Assembly: GCA_046352935.1 (NCBI GenBank)
Contig: JAXMGR010000016.1
Location: 35,834 to 99,833 of the forward strand
Length of the DNA stretch: 64,000 bases
Direction: 5' to 3'
Origin: CAYWMY01 sp046352935
GTDB taxonomy: Bacteria > Pseudomonadota > Gammaproteobacteria > Steroidobacterales > Steroidobacteraceae
In this document: positions 53,790-63,596 of the stretch, one piece after another
Layout: the number at the start of each line of letters is the position of its first letter
How positions within the stretch are numbered: the stretch's first letter is position 1
Made by a program: the position numbers and the translations under genes
Notes under the pieces: generated by a model
Databases searched by the model: none
Seen by the model: only the letters and a program-made list of their open reading frames with translations
Told to the model about the DNA's origin: nothing

Positions 53790-54683
53790 ATGTATCCAGC
53801 TCCGTTTCGCTACCATCGCATGGCCTCCATCGACGAGGCCATCGCCTGCCTGACCGACATCGGCGACGGCGCCCGTGTCCTGGCGGGCGGCCAGACGCTG
53901 CTCGTCTGGCTGAAGCTCCGGTTCGACGAGCCGACCGATCTGGTCGACATCGCCCGGATCCCGGGACTCGACGGCATCGAGCACGATGCCTCGCAGGTCC
54001 GTGTCGGCGCACTCGCGACCCACGCGCGCATCGCGCGCTCGTCGCTTGCCCGTGCGCTGCCGATCGTCAGCGACTGCGCCAACGGCATCGCGGACAACCA
54101 GGTGCGCAGTCGCGGGACCATGGGTGGCTCGCTCGCTGCCGGGGACCCGAGCTGCGACTGGCCCGTGCTGCTGACCGCGATGGACGCCACGGTCCACACG
54201 CACGGCCCTGGCGGCGTGCGCAGCCTCCCGGCCAACGGATTCATCGCTGACCTGTACACGACACAGCTGAAAGCGGGCGAGCTGATCACGGGTGTCAGCT
54301 TTGCGGTGCCGGGCAAGGGCACTGCGGGTGCCTATGTCGCGTTCAAGCGTGCCGCCCCCGCGTATCCGACGAATTCCGTCGCCGTGCAGCTCACGCTGCG
54401 GGACGACCACTGCGAGGACGCGCGCATCGCGCTCGGTTCCGCCGGCCTCACGCCCCTGCGGGCGGGCGCGGCGGAGGCGGAGCTGCGGGGCAGGGCGCTG
54501 GATGCGGCAGCGATCACGCGCGCGGCGGCAGCGGCGGCCGCGCAGGCGGAGCCCATCGCCGATCAGCGCGGGACACCGGAGTTCAAGCGCTCTCTCATCA
54601 ACACGCTGGTCAAGCGGGGGGTCGACGTCGCACGGCGCCGCTGCCGCGGCGAGACAGTCGAGGTCAGCCATGAGTACTACTGA
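53790..54683 (+). CDS. Mo-hydroxylase FAD subunit, set E
   Basis: A 297-residue FAD-binding subunit from the ATG at 53790 (MYPAPFRYHR, a typical CoxM start). Signatures are LAGGQTLLVWLKLRF near residue 31 and TMGGSLAAGDPSCD near residue 110. It opens the right-hand operon. Its end overlaps the FeS gene by 14 bases. Confidence 0.92.
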   Translation: MYPAPFRYHRMASIDEAIACLTDIGDGARVLAGGQTLLVWLKLRFDEPTDLVDIARIPGLDGIEHDASQVRVGALATHARIARSSLARALPIVSDCANGIADNQVRSRGTMGGSLAAGDPSCDWPVLLTAMDATVHTHGPGGVRSLPANGFIADLYTTQLKAGELITGVSFAVPGKGTAGAYVAFKRAAPAYPTNSVAVQLTLRDDHCEDARIALGSAGLTPLRAGAAEAELRGRALDAAAITRAAAAAAAQAEPIADQRGTPEFKRSLINTLVKRGVDVARRRCRGETVEVSHEYY

Positions 54684-55173
54684 GTCGCCCGAGCGCATCG
54701 CGATCGGGGTGACGGTCAACGGACAGCGCTACGAGCGCGAGGTCGAGCCGCGCCTGCTGCTCGTGCAGCTGCTGCGCGAGGAACTCCGGCTGACCGGCAC
54801 GCACATCGGCTGCGACACGACCTACTGCGGCGCGTGCACGATCCTCGTCAACGGCGAGCCCGTGAAGTCCTGCACCATGCTCGCGGTCCAGGCCGATGGC
54901 GCGGACATCCTCACGGTCGAGGGTCTCGAGAAGGACGGCGAACTGCATCCGCTGCAGAAGGCGTTCTCGGAGAACCATGGACTGCAGTGCGGCTACTGCA
55001 CGCCCGGCATGCTGATGTCCGCGACGGCACTGCTCGCGCGCAATCCCAGCCCGGACCGCAAGCAGATCCGCAAGGGAATCCAGGGCAACCTGTGCCGCTG
55101 CACGGGCTATCACAACATCGTCGCGGCGATCGAGTCGGCCGCCGCGACACTCCGGGGGGAGAAGTCAAGGTGA
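54670..55173 (+). CDS. Mo-hydroxylase [2Fe-2S] subunit, set E
   Basis: A 167-residue iron-sulfur subunit from the ATG at 54670. Ligands are in GCDTTYCGAC and VKSC, then CGYCTPGM and CRCTGYHN. The CDTTxCGAC form is the one seen in CoxS and related form II subunits. The end overlaps the CoxG start by 4 bases. Confidence 0.92.
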   Translation: MSTTESPERIAIGVTVNGQRYEREVEPRLLLVQLLREELRLTGTHIGCDTTYCGACTILVNGEPVKSCTMLAVQADGADILTVEGLEKDGELHPLQKAFSENHGLQCGYCTPGMLMSATALLARNPSPDRKQIRKGIQGNLCRCTGYHNIVAAIESAAATLRGEKSR

Positions 55174-55637
55174 GCATCAGGTTCGAGGGTGAGTTCACGG
55201 TACCGGTCTCCCGCGAGGAGACCTATGCGCTGCTGTCGGATCCGAAGAAATTCGCGCCGCTGCTGCCGACCTACAAGAGCATCGAGGTCCGCGACGAGCG
55301 CACGGCGGACGTGACCGTCGCGGTCGGCGTCGGCAAGATCCGTGGCTCCGCCGTCATCACGCTGACGCTCGAGGGCGAACAGCCGCCCTCGCGCGCCGCC
55401 TACAGCGGCAAGGGCAAGGTCATGGGCAGTGCCTTCGACATGGGCACCTCGTTCGACCTGCTGCCCGCCGACGGCGGCGGCACGGTCGTGAAATGGGTGG
55501 GTGACCTCGTCATGTTCGGCAAGCTGGTCGCCCTCGCAGGTGGCCTGATCCGGCCGCTGGCGAAGAAGGACATCGAGCGCCTCGTGGGCGCCATCCAGTC
55601 GGCCCTCACGCCGGGTGGCGTGGCGGCAAACGGTTGA
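55170..55637 (+). CDS. CoxG-like SRPBCC protein, soluble form
   Basis: A 155-residue CoxG/SRPBCC-domain protein starting at a GTG that overlaps the preceding stop by 4 bases (VSIRFEGEF). Unlike the CoxG-like protein at 11963-12559 it has no C-terminal membrane helix; it ends shortly after the domain. It lies between the FeS and catalytic subunit genes of set E. It probably assists assembly or localisation of that enzyme. Confidence 0.85.
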   Translation: MSIRFEGEFTVPVSREETYALLSDPKKFAPLLPTYKSIEVRDERTADVTVAVGVGKIRGSAVITLTLEGEQPPSRAAYSGKGKVMGSAFDMGTSFDLLPADGGGTVVKWVGDLVMFGKLVALAGGLIRPLAKKDIERLVGAIQSALTPGGVAANG

Positions 55638-55686
55638 CCGCGAGCGCCGCGGACCCGTCGCTCGAGCAGACCCTGAGGAGCGTTTC

Positions 55687-58116
55687 ATGAGCTGGACTGG
55701 CACTTCACTGCGTCGCAAGGAAGACGACCGGCTGATCCGGGGTCGCGGGCTGTTCACCGACGATGAGCTCGAGCCCGGTATGCTGCACATGTACGTGCTG
55801 CGCTCACCGTATGCGCATGCACGCATCGTCCGCATCGACACCTCGGCCGCCGAGGCGATGCCGGGGGTTGCCTGCGTACTGACGGGCAAGGACGTCGCCG
55901 CGGCCTTCGATCCCTTCATGCAGATCGGTCCGCCGCCCTGTGACAAGATCCGCGACCTGCCCATGGCCGTCGACAAGGTCGTGTTCCAGGGCGAGCCCGT
56001 CGCCGTGGTGGCTGCAGATTCGCCGGCGCTCGCGATGGACGCGGGCCAGCTCATCGATGTCGAATACGAGATGCTGGACTCGGTCGTCGAGGCCGAGGAC
56101 GCGCTCTCGGACCGCAGCATCCTGCACGAGGCGGCCGCGACCAACCGGACCTGGCAGGGGGTCTTCGAGTACGGCGACGTGGAGGGAGCCTTCCGGGATG
56201 CCGCGCACGTCGTCCGCATCCCGCGGCTCAAGTTCCACCGCTTCAGCAGCACGCCACTCGAGAACAACGCCTGTGTCGCGGAGTGGACGCGGCAGGGCCA
56301 CGTCGAGTTCCTCTGCAACAACTCGTTCCCCGGTTTCGCGCAGCAGCTGCTCGCGCCCTCCATGCGCCTCAAGGCCGACCAGGTGCACATCCGCACCTAC
56401 GACGTCGGCGGCAGCTTCGGCAACAAGATCTGGAACTACGTCTACATGTCGCTCGCGGCGCTCGCATCGAAGAAGGCGGGCGGGCGGCGCGTGAAGTGGT
56501 CCGAGACCCGCACCGAGCACATGCTGGCGAGCGGCCACGGCAACGAGCGCACCTACCTCGACACCGAGGTCGCGCTCGATGCGAACGGCGTGATCCTGGG
56601 ACTGCGCTCGCGGCACATCGACGACTGCGGCGCCTACACGCGTTACGAGCCGCTCGGCTGCGTCATCTGGTCGCAGGTCCTGCCGGCGACCTACAAGCTC
56701 CGCAACATCCGCATCGACTTCACGCAGACGGTCACGAACAAGTGCCCCGTGGTCCCGAACCGCGGCTACTCGCGCATGCAGCAGCTGTGGTTCATGGAGC
56801 GCGTCGTCGACATCTGCGCGCACGAGCTCGGCATCCCCGCCGACGAGATGCGCCTCAGGAACTACATCACCCGGTTCCCCTACGAGACGCCGAACGGCTG
56901 CGTGTACGACTCGGGCAACTACCCCGCGATGCTCGCGAAGGCCAAGGAGCTCGTGAACTGGGACCACTGGCGCCGCGAGCAGGCGGCGGCCCGCGCGGAA
57001 GGGCGTCTCATCGGCATCGGCATCGGCACCACGCTCGATTCCGGCACGAACAACTTCGGCCAGGCGCGCATCGTCAATCCTTACCTGCCGTTCTCCGGCA
57101 ATTCCGAGGTCTGCACGCTGCGGCTGGACCTCGAGGGCGCGGTCATCGTCTGCATGGGCACGACGCCCTCGGGCCAGGGCCACGAGACGGCCGTGTCGCA
57201 GGTCGTGGCCGACGAGCTCGGCATCGATCCCTCGATGGTGACCGTGCGGCCGGGATTCGACACGTCCTGGAACACCTTCGTCGGGCATTCCGGCACCTAC
57301 GCGAGCCAGTTCGCCGTCACCGGCCTCTCGGCCGTGCACGGCGCCTGCCAGAAGCTCAAGGCGGAGATGCGCAAGCTCGCATCCTTCATGCTCGAGGCGT
57401 CCGAGGAGGACCTCGACTTCGGCGTCGGCCAGCAGGGGCCGGAGGTGCGCGTGAAGGGCACCGACAAGTCGATCAACTACTGGTACATGAGCAATCTGGT
57501 CAACTGCAACAACGCGCTGCTCGGACCGGATCTCGGTGACATCACGCTGAACGTGCGCCACGTCTATCGTCCGCCGTTCAAGGTGCCGGACACCGAGCGC
57601 AAGTTCGGCAACCTGACGCTGACCTATGCGGCACAGCTGCACATCGCGGTGGTCGAGGTGAGCCGCGAGACCTGCCGCCCGAAGATCCTCGCCTATGCGG
57701 CCGTGGACGACTGCGGCACGATGATCAACCCCATGATCGCGCACGGGCAGGTCCATGGTGCGACGGTGCACGGCATCGGCGCGGCGATCATGGAGAGCCT
57801 CGACTACGACGAGTCGGGCAACCTGCTCACCTCGACGTTCAGCGATTACTGCCCGATCACGGCACTGAACCTGCCCGAGATCGCCTACGGCAACATCGAG
57901 ACGCCTTCGCCGTTCAGCTACAACGGGGCCAAGGGCATGGGCGAGGGCGGCGGCGCACCGCTGCACACCATGTCGGCGGCGATCCAGGACGCGCTGCACG
58001 GCGCGGGCGTGATCGTCACGGAATCGCACCAGTCGGCGCCACGCATCTTCGCGGCGTTGCAGGAGCCGAATCGCGGCGACGCGGTGAGCGTGGAGACCCG
58101 CAGGCGCCCCGGATAG
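55687..58116 (+). CDS. Mo-hydroxylase catalytic subunit, set E
   Basis: An 809-residue molybdenum cofactor-binding subunit from the ATG at 55687 (MSWTGTSLRRKEDDRL, a classic CoxL-like start). Blocks: VGGSFGNKIW, PNRGYSRMQ in the active-site loop, PSGQGHET as GQG loop, and the C-terminal AKGMGEGG with the catalytic Glu. The GQGHET and N-terminal RKED forms are close to CoxL, but the copper Cys is absent (Arg-Gly in its place), so this is a form II type hydroxylase and not CO dehydrogenase. 49 bases after CoxG. Substrate unknown. Confidence 0.92.
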   Translation: MSWTGTSLRRKEDDRLIRGRGLFTDDELEPGMLHMYVLRSPYAHARIVRIDTSAAEAMPGVACVLTGKDVAAAFDPFMQIGPPPCDKIRDLPMAVDKVVFQGEPVAVVAADSPALAMDAGQLIDVEYEMLDSVVEAEDALSDRSILHEAAATNRTWQGVFEYGDVEGAFRDAAHVVRIPRLKFHRFSSTPLENNACVAEWTRQGHVEFLCNNSFPGFAQQLLAPSMRLKADQVHIRTYDVGGSFGNKIWNYVYMSLAALASKKAGGRRVKWSETRTEHMLASGHGNERTYLDTEVALDANGVILGLRSRHIDDCGAYTRYEPLGCVIWSQVLPATYKLRNIRIDFTQTVTNKCPVVPNRGYSRMQQLWFMERVVDICAHELGIPADEMRLRNYITRFPYETPNGCVYDSGNYPAMLAKAKELVNWDHWRREQAAARAEGRLIGIGIGTTLDSGTNNFGQARIVNPYLPFSGNSEVCTLRLDLEGAVIVCMGTTPSGQGHETAVSQVVADELGIDPSMVTVRPGFDTSWNTFVGHSGTYASQFAVTGLSAVHGACQKLKAEMRKLASFMLEASEEDLDFGVGQQGPEVRVKGTDKSINYWYMSNLVNCNNALLGPDLGDITLNVRHVYRPPFKVPDTERKFGNLTLTYAAQLHIAVVEVSRETCRPKILAYAAVDDCGTMINPMIAHGQVHGATVHGIGAAIMESLDYDESGNLLTSTFSDYCPITALNLPEIAYGNIETPSPFSYNGAKGMGEGGGAPLHTMSAAIQDALHGAGVIVTESHQSAPRIFAALQEPNRGDAVSVETRRRPG

Positions 58117-58245
58117 TCCGCGTGGCGCCACTGCGCCGCGCGGACGGGTGCTGCGTAAATCGGCGAGATCCGTAGGCCGCGCCTGCCTAGACTGCCGGGC
58201 GGATCGATTCGATCCGCCAGATCCGCGCCATTTTGGGGGGCAAGC

Positions 58246-59709
58246 ATGAACACGAAGGCCGCGCCGGCTGCCGGCGTCGTACGACGGGATCTCTGGATCG
58301 GCGGGCGCCACGTCGCCCCTTCCTCCGGTCGCTATTTCGACGATCACAACCCCGACGACGACTCGGTCATCGCGCACATCGCGGAGGGCTCGACCGCCGA
58401 CGTGGACGCGGCGGTGAACGCCGCCCAGGCCGCATTCGCGGACTACAGCCGTACGCTCGCCGCCGAGCGCGAGGCCTGGCTCTGCCGCGCCGCCGGCATC
58501 CTCGAGAGCCGCCGGCAGGAGTTCGTCGACATCCTGATCGATGAAGTCGGCTCGCCGTTCGGCAAGGCCCAGTTCGAGGTGCAGTACGCGATCGGCTGCC
58601 TGCGCGCCGCCGCGGGCGCCACGCGCCGCGTGACGGGCCAGACCATTCCCGCCGACATTCCGGGCCGCTTCAGCCTGAGCGTGCGCCAGCCGATCGGCGT
58701 CGTCGCGTCGATCTCGCCGTTCAACGTGCCACTGCTCAAGAATGCGAAGCTGACGTCCACGCCGCTCGCGACGGGCAACACGGTCGTGCTGCTCACCTCC
58801 GAGGAAGCGCCGCTCGTGGCGCATGCGCTCGCCGACGTCTACCGCGAGGCGGGCCTGCCCGCGGGTGCGCTCAATGTCGTGACGGGTTTCGGCGACCGCA
58901 TCGGCGACTCACTCACCACGCACCCGCTCGTGAAGGCCGTGATGTTCACGGGCTCGAGCCGCGTGGGCAGGCACATCGGCACGCTGTGCGGCGAGCGCAT
59001 GAAGCGCGTGATCCTGGAGCTCGGCGGCAAGAGCCCGATGATCGTGCTCGCGGACGCGGACCTGGACCAGGCGGTCGAGGCCGCGGCTTTCGGCGTGTTC
59101 TTCTTCCAGGGCCAGGCCTGCATGGCCGCGAGCCGCATGTACGTCGAGCGCCCCGTCTACGACGCCTTCTGCGCGAAGCTCAAGGCCCGCGCTGAATCCC
59201 TGGGCATGGGCAGCCTTCGCGATCCTGGTACCTGGATCGGGCCGATCATCTCCGGGCGCCAGCGCGAACGCGTGCGCCGCCACATCGAGGATGCGGCCGC
59301 CAAGGGCGCGCAGGTGCTGACGGGCGGGAAATGGCAGGGCAACCGCTGCCAGCCCACCATCCTGCTCGGCGTGCAGGAGGGCATGACCGTCTGCCGTGAG
59401 GAGACCTTCGGTCCCGTCACGTCGGTCTATCCGGTCGAGAGCGCCGATGAGGCGCTGCGCCTCGCCAACGACACCGTCTATGGACTGAGCGCTGCCATCC
59501 ACACGCGCGACATCAACAAGGCGCTTCCGCTCGCGCTCGGCGTGAACTCGGGCATGGTCCACATCAATGCGCCGACGATCCACGACGAGCCGCACGTGCC
59601 GTTCGGCGGCACGGGCGAGAGCGGGTTCGGCCGTGAGGGCACGGACATCGACATCGACACCCTCACGGAATGGAAGTGGATCACGGTGCAGCTGCCCGTC
59701 GGGCGCTGA
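58246..59709 (+). CDS. Aldehyde dehydrogenase (vanillin/benzaldehyde type)
   Basis: A 487-residue NAD(P)-dependent aldehyde dehydrogenase. ELGGKSP holds the general base and GQACMAASR the catalytic Cys; FGPVTSVY and PFGGTGESGFGREG are C-terminal blocks. The INAPTIHDEPH segment near the end is typical of the vanillin/salicylaldehyde/benzaldehyde dehydrogenase group, so an aromatic aldehyde is likely. It is 129 bases after Mo-hydroxylase set E and 15 before the UbiD gene, suggesting sequential oxidation then decarboxylation. Confidence 0.9.
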   Translation: MNTKAAPAAGVVRRDLWIGGRHVAPSSGRYFDDHNPDDDSVIAHIAEGSTADVDAAVNAAQAAFADYSRTLAAEREAWLCRAAGILESRRQEFVDILIDEVGSPFGKAQFEVQYAIGCLRAAAGATRRVTGQTIPADIPGRFSLSVRQPIGVVASISPFNVPLLKNAKLTSTPLATGNTVVLLTSEEAPLVAHALADVYREAGLPAGALNVVTGFGDRIGDSLTTHPLVKAVMFTGSSRVGRHIGTLCGERMKRVILELGGKSPMIVLADADLDQAVEAAAFGVFFFQGQACMAASRMYVERPVYDAFCAKLKARAESLGMGSLRDPGTWIGPIISGRQRERVRRHIEDAAAKGAQVLTGGKWQGNRCQPTILLGVQEGMTVCREETFGPVTSVYPVESADEALRLANDTVYGLSAAIHTRDINKALPLALGVNSGMVHINAPTIHDEPHVPFGGTGESGFGREGTDIDIDTLTEWKWITVQLPVGR

Positions 59710-59724
59710 CCGGGCGCAGCCGCC

Positions 59725-61128
59725 ATGAGCGCCGAGGCGATCTCCGTCGCAGACCGGCTGTCCGACCTGGGGTCCTGCATCGAATTCCTCGACCGGGAAG
59801 GCATGCTGCTGCGGGTCGAGTCCGAGGTCGATCCGGTCCACGAGCTCGCGGGCATCGCGCGGGCGCTCGAGGGCCGCGGTGCGGTGCTCTTCGAACGCGT
59901 GCGCGGCAGCCGTTTCCCGGTCGTCTGCGGCCTGCTGTCGAGCCGCGAGACGCTCGGCCGGCTGTTCGGCCTGCCGGCGCGCGAGGTGCCGTTCGCGATC
60001 GCGGATGCCGTCGGCGCATGGAAGAAGGATCCGGCGGCGCTGTCCCCGCGGCTGCTCGATCGTGCTCCGGCCAACGAGATCGTCGAAGCCACGCCCGACC
60101 TTCGGACGCTGCCGATCCCGCAGCACGCGCTGAAGGACGGCGGCCGCTATCTCGACGCATCGCTCGTGGTCGCGTGCAACCCGCTCACCGGCGAACCGAA
60201 CGTCGCGGTTCACCGCATGATGGTCACGGCCTCGGACCGCATGACCTTCCTGATCGATCCGGGCCGGCACCTCGGTGAGTACGTGCGCATCGCGGAAGAG
60301 CGGGGCACGCCGCTGCCCGTGACGATCTGCAACGGTCCGGGACTCGCGCCATTCTTCGCCGCAGCCCTGCCGCGACTCGGCGACAACAAGCACCACGTGG
60401 CCCATCATCTCATCGGCCGGCCGATGGACATGGTCCGCGGCCGGACCGCCCACGTGCCGGCCTTCGCCAGCTCGCAGTTCGTGATCGAGGCCGAGATCCT
60501 TCCGGCTCTGCGCGAGGACGAGGGGCCGTTCGCCGAGGTCACGGGCTACTACGGTGCCCGCGGCAGCCGGTGGGTCATGCGCGTCAAGGCCATCACGCGC
60601 CGCGCGCGCCCGGTTCTGCACACGCTGCTGTCCGGACCGGAGGTATGGAACACCGTGGGCTTCACCGCCGAGGCCGCGCTCTTTCGCGCGCTGAAGCTGC
60701 GACACCCGGAAGTCCGGACCGTGTACCTGCCGCCGGGCGGCTGCGGCTTCTACCAGGCGGTGATCCAGGTCGAATCGCCGCCGCCCGGGGCGGGGCGGCA
60801 GATCCTCCGGGACGCGTTCAGCGCCTTCAAGTCGCTGCAGCGGGCCGTGGTCATCGATACCGACGTGGACCCGTACGACCCCGTGGACGTCGACTGGGCG
60901 ATCACGACGCGCTGCCACCCGGACACCGGGATCCTGACGCTGCCCGGCGAAGAGGGGCACATCCTGAATCCGCTGGTCACCATCACGTCCGACGGCAGTG
61001 GTGGCACGATCACCAAGATCGGCCTGGATGCGACAGTGCCACCCGGCGACCGGGCACCCTTCGAGCGCGTGGTCTACCGCCCGGTCGATCTCCGGGATTA
61101 CGTCATCCGGGGACCGGGGCAGGGCTGA
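59725..61128 (+). CDS. UbiD family decarboxylase
   Basis: A 467-residue prenyl-FMN-dependent decarboxylase. The catalytic Glu pair is at residues 266 and 271 in EGPFAE; VVIDTDVDPYDP and KIGLDAT are other family blocks. The start, ATG at 59725, is 15 bases after the aldehyde dehydrogenase. The neighbourhood, aldehyde dehydrogenase then UbiD, would convert an aromatic aldehyde to an acid and then remove CO2, or run in the carboxylating direction. A weak GGCC-stem hairpin follows the stop at 61130-61145. Confidence 0.9.
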   Translation: MSAEAISVADRLSDLGSCIEFLDREGMLLRVESEVDPVHELAGIARALEGRGAVLFERVRGSRFPVVCGLLSSRETLGRLFGLPAREVPFAIADAVGAWKKDPAALSPRLLDRAPANEIVEATPDLRTLPIPQHALKDGGRYLDASLVVACNPLTGEPNVAVHRMMVTASDRMTFLIDPGRHLGEYVRIAEERGTPLPVTICNGPGLAPFFAAALPRLGDNKHHVAHHLIGRPMDMVRGRTAHVPAFASSQFVIEAEILPALREDEGPFAEVTGYYGARGSRWVMRVKAITRRARPVLHTLLSGPEVWNTVGFTAEAALFRALKLRHPEVRTVYLPPGGCGFYQAVIQVESPPPGAGRQILRDAFSAFKSLQRAVVIDTDVDPYDPVDVDWAITTRCHPDTGILTLPGEEGHILNPLVTITSDGSGGTITKIGLDATVPPGDRAPFERVVYRPVDLRDYVIRGPGQG

Positions 61129-61129
61129 G

Positions 61130-61145
61130 AAGGCCTCCAGGCTTT
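61130..61145 (+). terminator. Weak hairpin after UbiD
   Basis: AAGGCC-TCCA-GGCTTT can form a 6-base stem (one G-T pair) right after the UbiD stop, followed by CTCC. It is weak; transcription probably reads on at least partly into the acyl-CoA dehydrogenase gene. Confidence 0.3.
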
Positions 61146-61251
61146 CTCCGACGCGGCCGCGCTTTCCGCCAACGCGGCTGCGCAAACCGCCTAACGGCGC
61201 CGGCGGGCGTCTGGTAGAACGTCGCGATCAACCGATGCAGGACCTCATGCG

Positions 61252-62418
61252 ATGACCAGCCCGCTCGACCCGCTCGACCTGTACGACGTCCGCTCCGAAC
61301 TGTCCGAAGACGAGGCGATGGTGCAGGACACCGTTGCGCGCTTCGTCGATGAGCGCGTGCGACCCGTCATCCGCGAGTGCTTCGAGAAGCACCGTTTCCC
61401 GCGGGAGCTGGTCCCGGAGATCGCATCGCTCGGGCTCCTGGGCAGCAGCATCCAGGGCTACGGCTGCGCCGGCCTGAACAGCGTGTCCTACGGACTCATC
61501 TGCCAGGAGCTCGAAGCCGGCGACAGCGGTCTGCGCAGCTTCGTGTCGGTGCAGAGCAGTCTCGTGATGTACCCGATCCACGCCTTCGGCTCGGAGGCGC
61601 AGAAGCAGCGCTGGCTCCCGCCCATGGCGCGCGGCGAGGCGATCGGCTGCTTCGGCCTGACGGAGCCGCACGGTGGCTCGGACCCGGCGAGCATGAAGAC
61701 CCATGCGAAGCGCCAGGGCGGCGACTGGGTCATCAACGGCTCGAAGATGTGGATCACGAACGGCGCCATCGCCGACGTGGCCATCGTCTGGGCGCGCACG
61801 GACGAGGGCATCAAGGGTTTCCTCGTGGAGCGGGGAACCCCGGGTTTCGACGCACCGGAGATCGAGAACAAGATGTCGCTGCGGGCCTCGGTGACCTCGG
61901 CGCTGTTCTTCGACAACGTGCGCGTGCCGGAGGCGAACGTGCTGCCTGGCGTGAGCAGCCTGCGCGGGCCGCTGAGCTGCCTGTCGCAGGCGCGCTACGG
62001 CATCAGCTGGGGGCCGATCGGCTGCGCGCGCGACTGCCTGAAGCAGCTCATCGACTACACCTCGACGCGCGAGCTCTTCGGCCGTCCCCTGTCGCACACG
62101 CAGCTCATCCAGGCGCGCCTTGCAGACATGGCGCGCCGCATCACGATGGCCCAGCTGCTGGCACTGCGGCTCGGCCGGCTCAAGGACGCCGGCAAGGTGC
62201 ACCCCACGCAGATCTCGCTCGCCAAGTGGAACAACGTCCGGATGGCGCTCGACATCGCGCGCGACTGCCGCGACATGCTGGGCGGCGCCGGCATCAGCGC
62301 CGAATACGTCCCTGTGCGGCACATGATGAACCTCGAGAGCGTGATCACCTACGAAGGAACCGAGTCGGTGCACCAGCTCGTGGTCGGCAAGGAGCTCACG
62401 GGTGTGAGCGCGTTCTGA
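61252..62418 (+). CDS. Acyl-CoA dehydrogenase, glutaryl-CoA dehydrogenase-like
   Basis: A 388-residue flavoprotein. GLTEPHGGSDPASMKTHAK and INGSKMWITNG match the glutaryl-CoA dehydrogenase subgroup, and the C-terminal TYEGTESVHQLVVGKELTG carries the catalytic Glu in the standard position. Glutaryl-CoA dehydrogenase oxidises and decarboxylates glutaryl-CoA to crotonyl-CoA, a common exit of aromatic and cyclic-carboxylate pathways. A near relative acting on another dicarboxylyl-CoA cannot be excluded. It is 123 bases after UbiD and 35 before the AraC gene. Confidence 0.9.
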   Translation: MTSPLDPLDLYDVRSELSEDEAMVQDTVARFVDERVRPVIRECFEKHRFPRELVPEIASLGLLGSSIQGYGCAGLNSVSYGLICQELEAGDSGLRSFVSVQSSLVMYPIHAFGSEAQKQRWLPPMARGEAIGCFGLTEPHGGSDPASMKTHAKRQGGDWVINGSKMWITNGAIADVAIVWARTDEGIKGFLVERGTPGFDAPEIENKMSLRASVTSALFFDNVRVPEANVLPGVSSLRGPLSCLSQARYGISWGPIGCARDCLKQLIDYTSTRELFGRPLSHTQLIQARLADMARRITMAQLLALRLGRLKDAGKVHPTQISLAKWNNVRMALDIARDCRDMLGGAGISAEYVPVRHMMNLESVITYEGTESVHQLVVGKELTGVSAF

Positions 62419-62453
62419 TCCGGGGCGCTTGCAATTGTCCGGGGGGCGGGACG

Positions 62454-63533
62454 ATGATTGAGACGGCTGGGCCGAACGGGGGGGACCGCGTGCAGGCTAC
62501 GGACGTCAGGGATCCGCACATCATTGCCGGCTGGGCGAATGCCGTGGCGCAGGCGCTGGACGCCCGGGGGCTCGACAGCAAGGCGATCTTCTCGGCCGCG
62601 GGCCTCGACCTGAGTCTTGCCCGCAAGCCCACGGAGCGCTTTCCGGCAGCGTCCATGACACGGGTCTATGCGCTCGCGCACTCGGCCACCAATGACCCCG
62701 CTTTCGGGCTGTCGATCGCCGAGTTCGTGCATCCGACCTCCTTGAATGCGCTGGGCTTCTCGTTGCTCGCCAGCAACACGCTCGAGTCGTTCTGCCGGCG
62801 CGTGGTGCGCTACTTCCGGCTGGTAACCACGAATGCCGAGTGCCAGATGGAACGCACGGCCAGCGAGGGCCGCCTGGTGATGGTGCCCACCATCGATCGC
62901 GAGCAGTACTACCCGCAGGACGCCTGGATGGGGACGCTCGTGCGTTTCATCCGGGAGATCTACGAGCCCGACTATGCGCCGCTCGCCGTCTGCCTGCGGC
63001 GGCCGCGCCCGCGCGAGAAGGTCCAGCAGTTCGAGCGGTTCTTCCGCACCGACGTGCAGTATGGCTGCGACCAGAACCGTCTGGTGTTCACGCTGCGCGA
63101 CATGGACACCGAGCTGCCGGCCGGCAACACCGAACTCGCACGCCGCAACGACGAGGTCGTCATGGGATTGCTGGCGCGCATGGATCGCGATGACATCATC
63201 GCCCGTGTGCGCGCGCTCCTCGTGGAGCAGCTGCCGTCCGGACAGTGCGACAAGGAGAAGATCGCCGCTCAACTCAACATGAGCGAGCGCTCACTGCAGA
63301 GCAAGCTCGCCGCACGCAACAGCAGCTACCGGCACCTGCTGAACGAGACGCGGCAGGAGCTCGCGATCCAGTACATCCAGCAGGGACTGCACTCGGTCAG
63401 CGAAGTGACCTATCTGCTGGGTTTCGCCGACATCAGCAGTTTCTCGCGCGCCTTCCGCAGCTGGGTCGGCGTGTCCCCCAGCGAATACCGCGACCGCTCG
63501 CTCGGCCGCGCCAGCGACGACTCCGCGGCCTGA
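62454..63533 (+). CDS. AraC-family regulator with arabinose-binding-like N-terminal domain
   Basis: A 359-residue regulator from the ATG at 62454 (MIETAGPNG). The N-terminal about 200 residues resemble the Arabinose_bd domain of OruR/ArgR-type AraC proteins (FPAASMTRVYALAH, NALGFSLLAS). The C-terminal about 100 residues are the AraC double helix-turn-helix: AAQLNMSERSLQSKL, then VTYLLGFADISSFSRAFRSWVGVSPSEYR. Such proteins usually activate catabolic operons. It closes the right-hand gene group and is a candidate activator of the set E operon. Confidence 0.92.
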   Translation: MIETAGPNGGDRVQATDVRDPHIIAGWANAVAQALDARGLDSKAIFSAAGLDLSLARKPTERFPAASMTRVYALAHSATNDPAFGLSIAEFVHPTSLNALGFSLLASNTLESFCRRVVRYFRLVTTNAECQMERTASEGRLVMVPTIDREQYYPQDAWMGTLVRFIREIYEPDYAPLAVCLRRPRPREKVQQFERFFRTDVQYGCDQNRLVFTLRDMDTELPAGNTELARRNDEVVMGLLARMDRDDIIARVRALLVEQLPSGQCDKEKIAAQLNMSERSLQSKLAARNSSYRHLLNETRQELAIQYIQQGLHSVSEVTYLLGFADISSFSRAFRSWVGVSPSEYRDRSLGRASDDSAA

Positions 63534-63596
63534 CCACAGGATCGGCACGTCCACCTCGACCGGCGTACGGCCGTCGCCGCGGACTCTCCCCGCCGT

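Noticed and set aside
55804..58824. A 1006-codon open frame on the minus strand opposite set E and the aldehyde dehydrogenase
   Set aside because: It is the antisense shadow of two well-conserved genes; the translation is Arg/Ala/His-rich with no domain.
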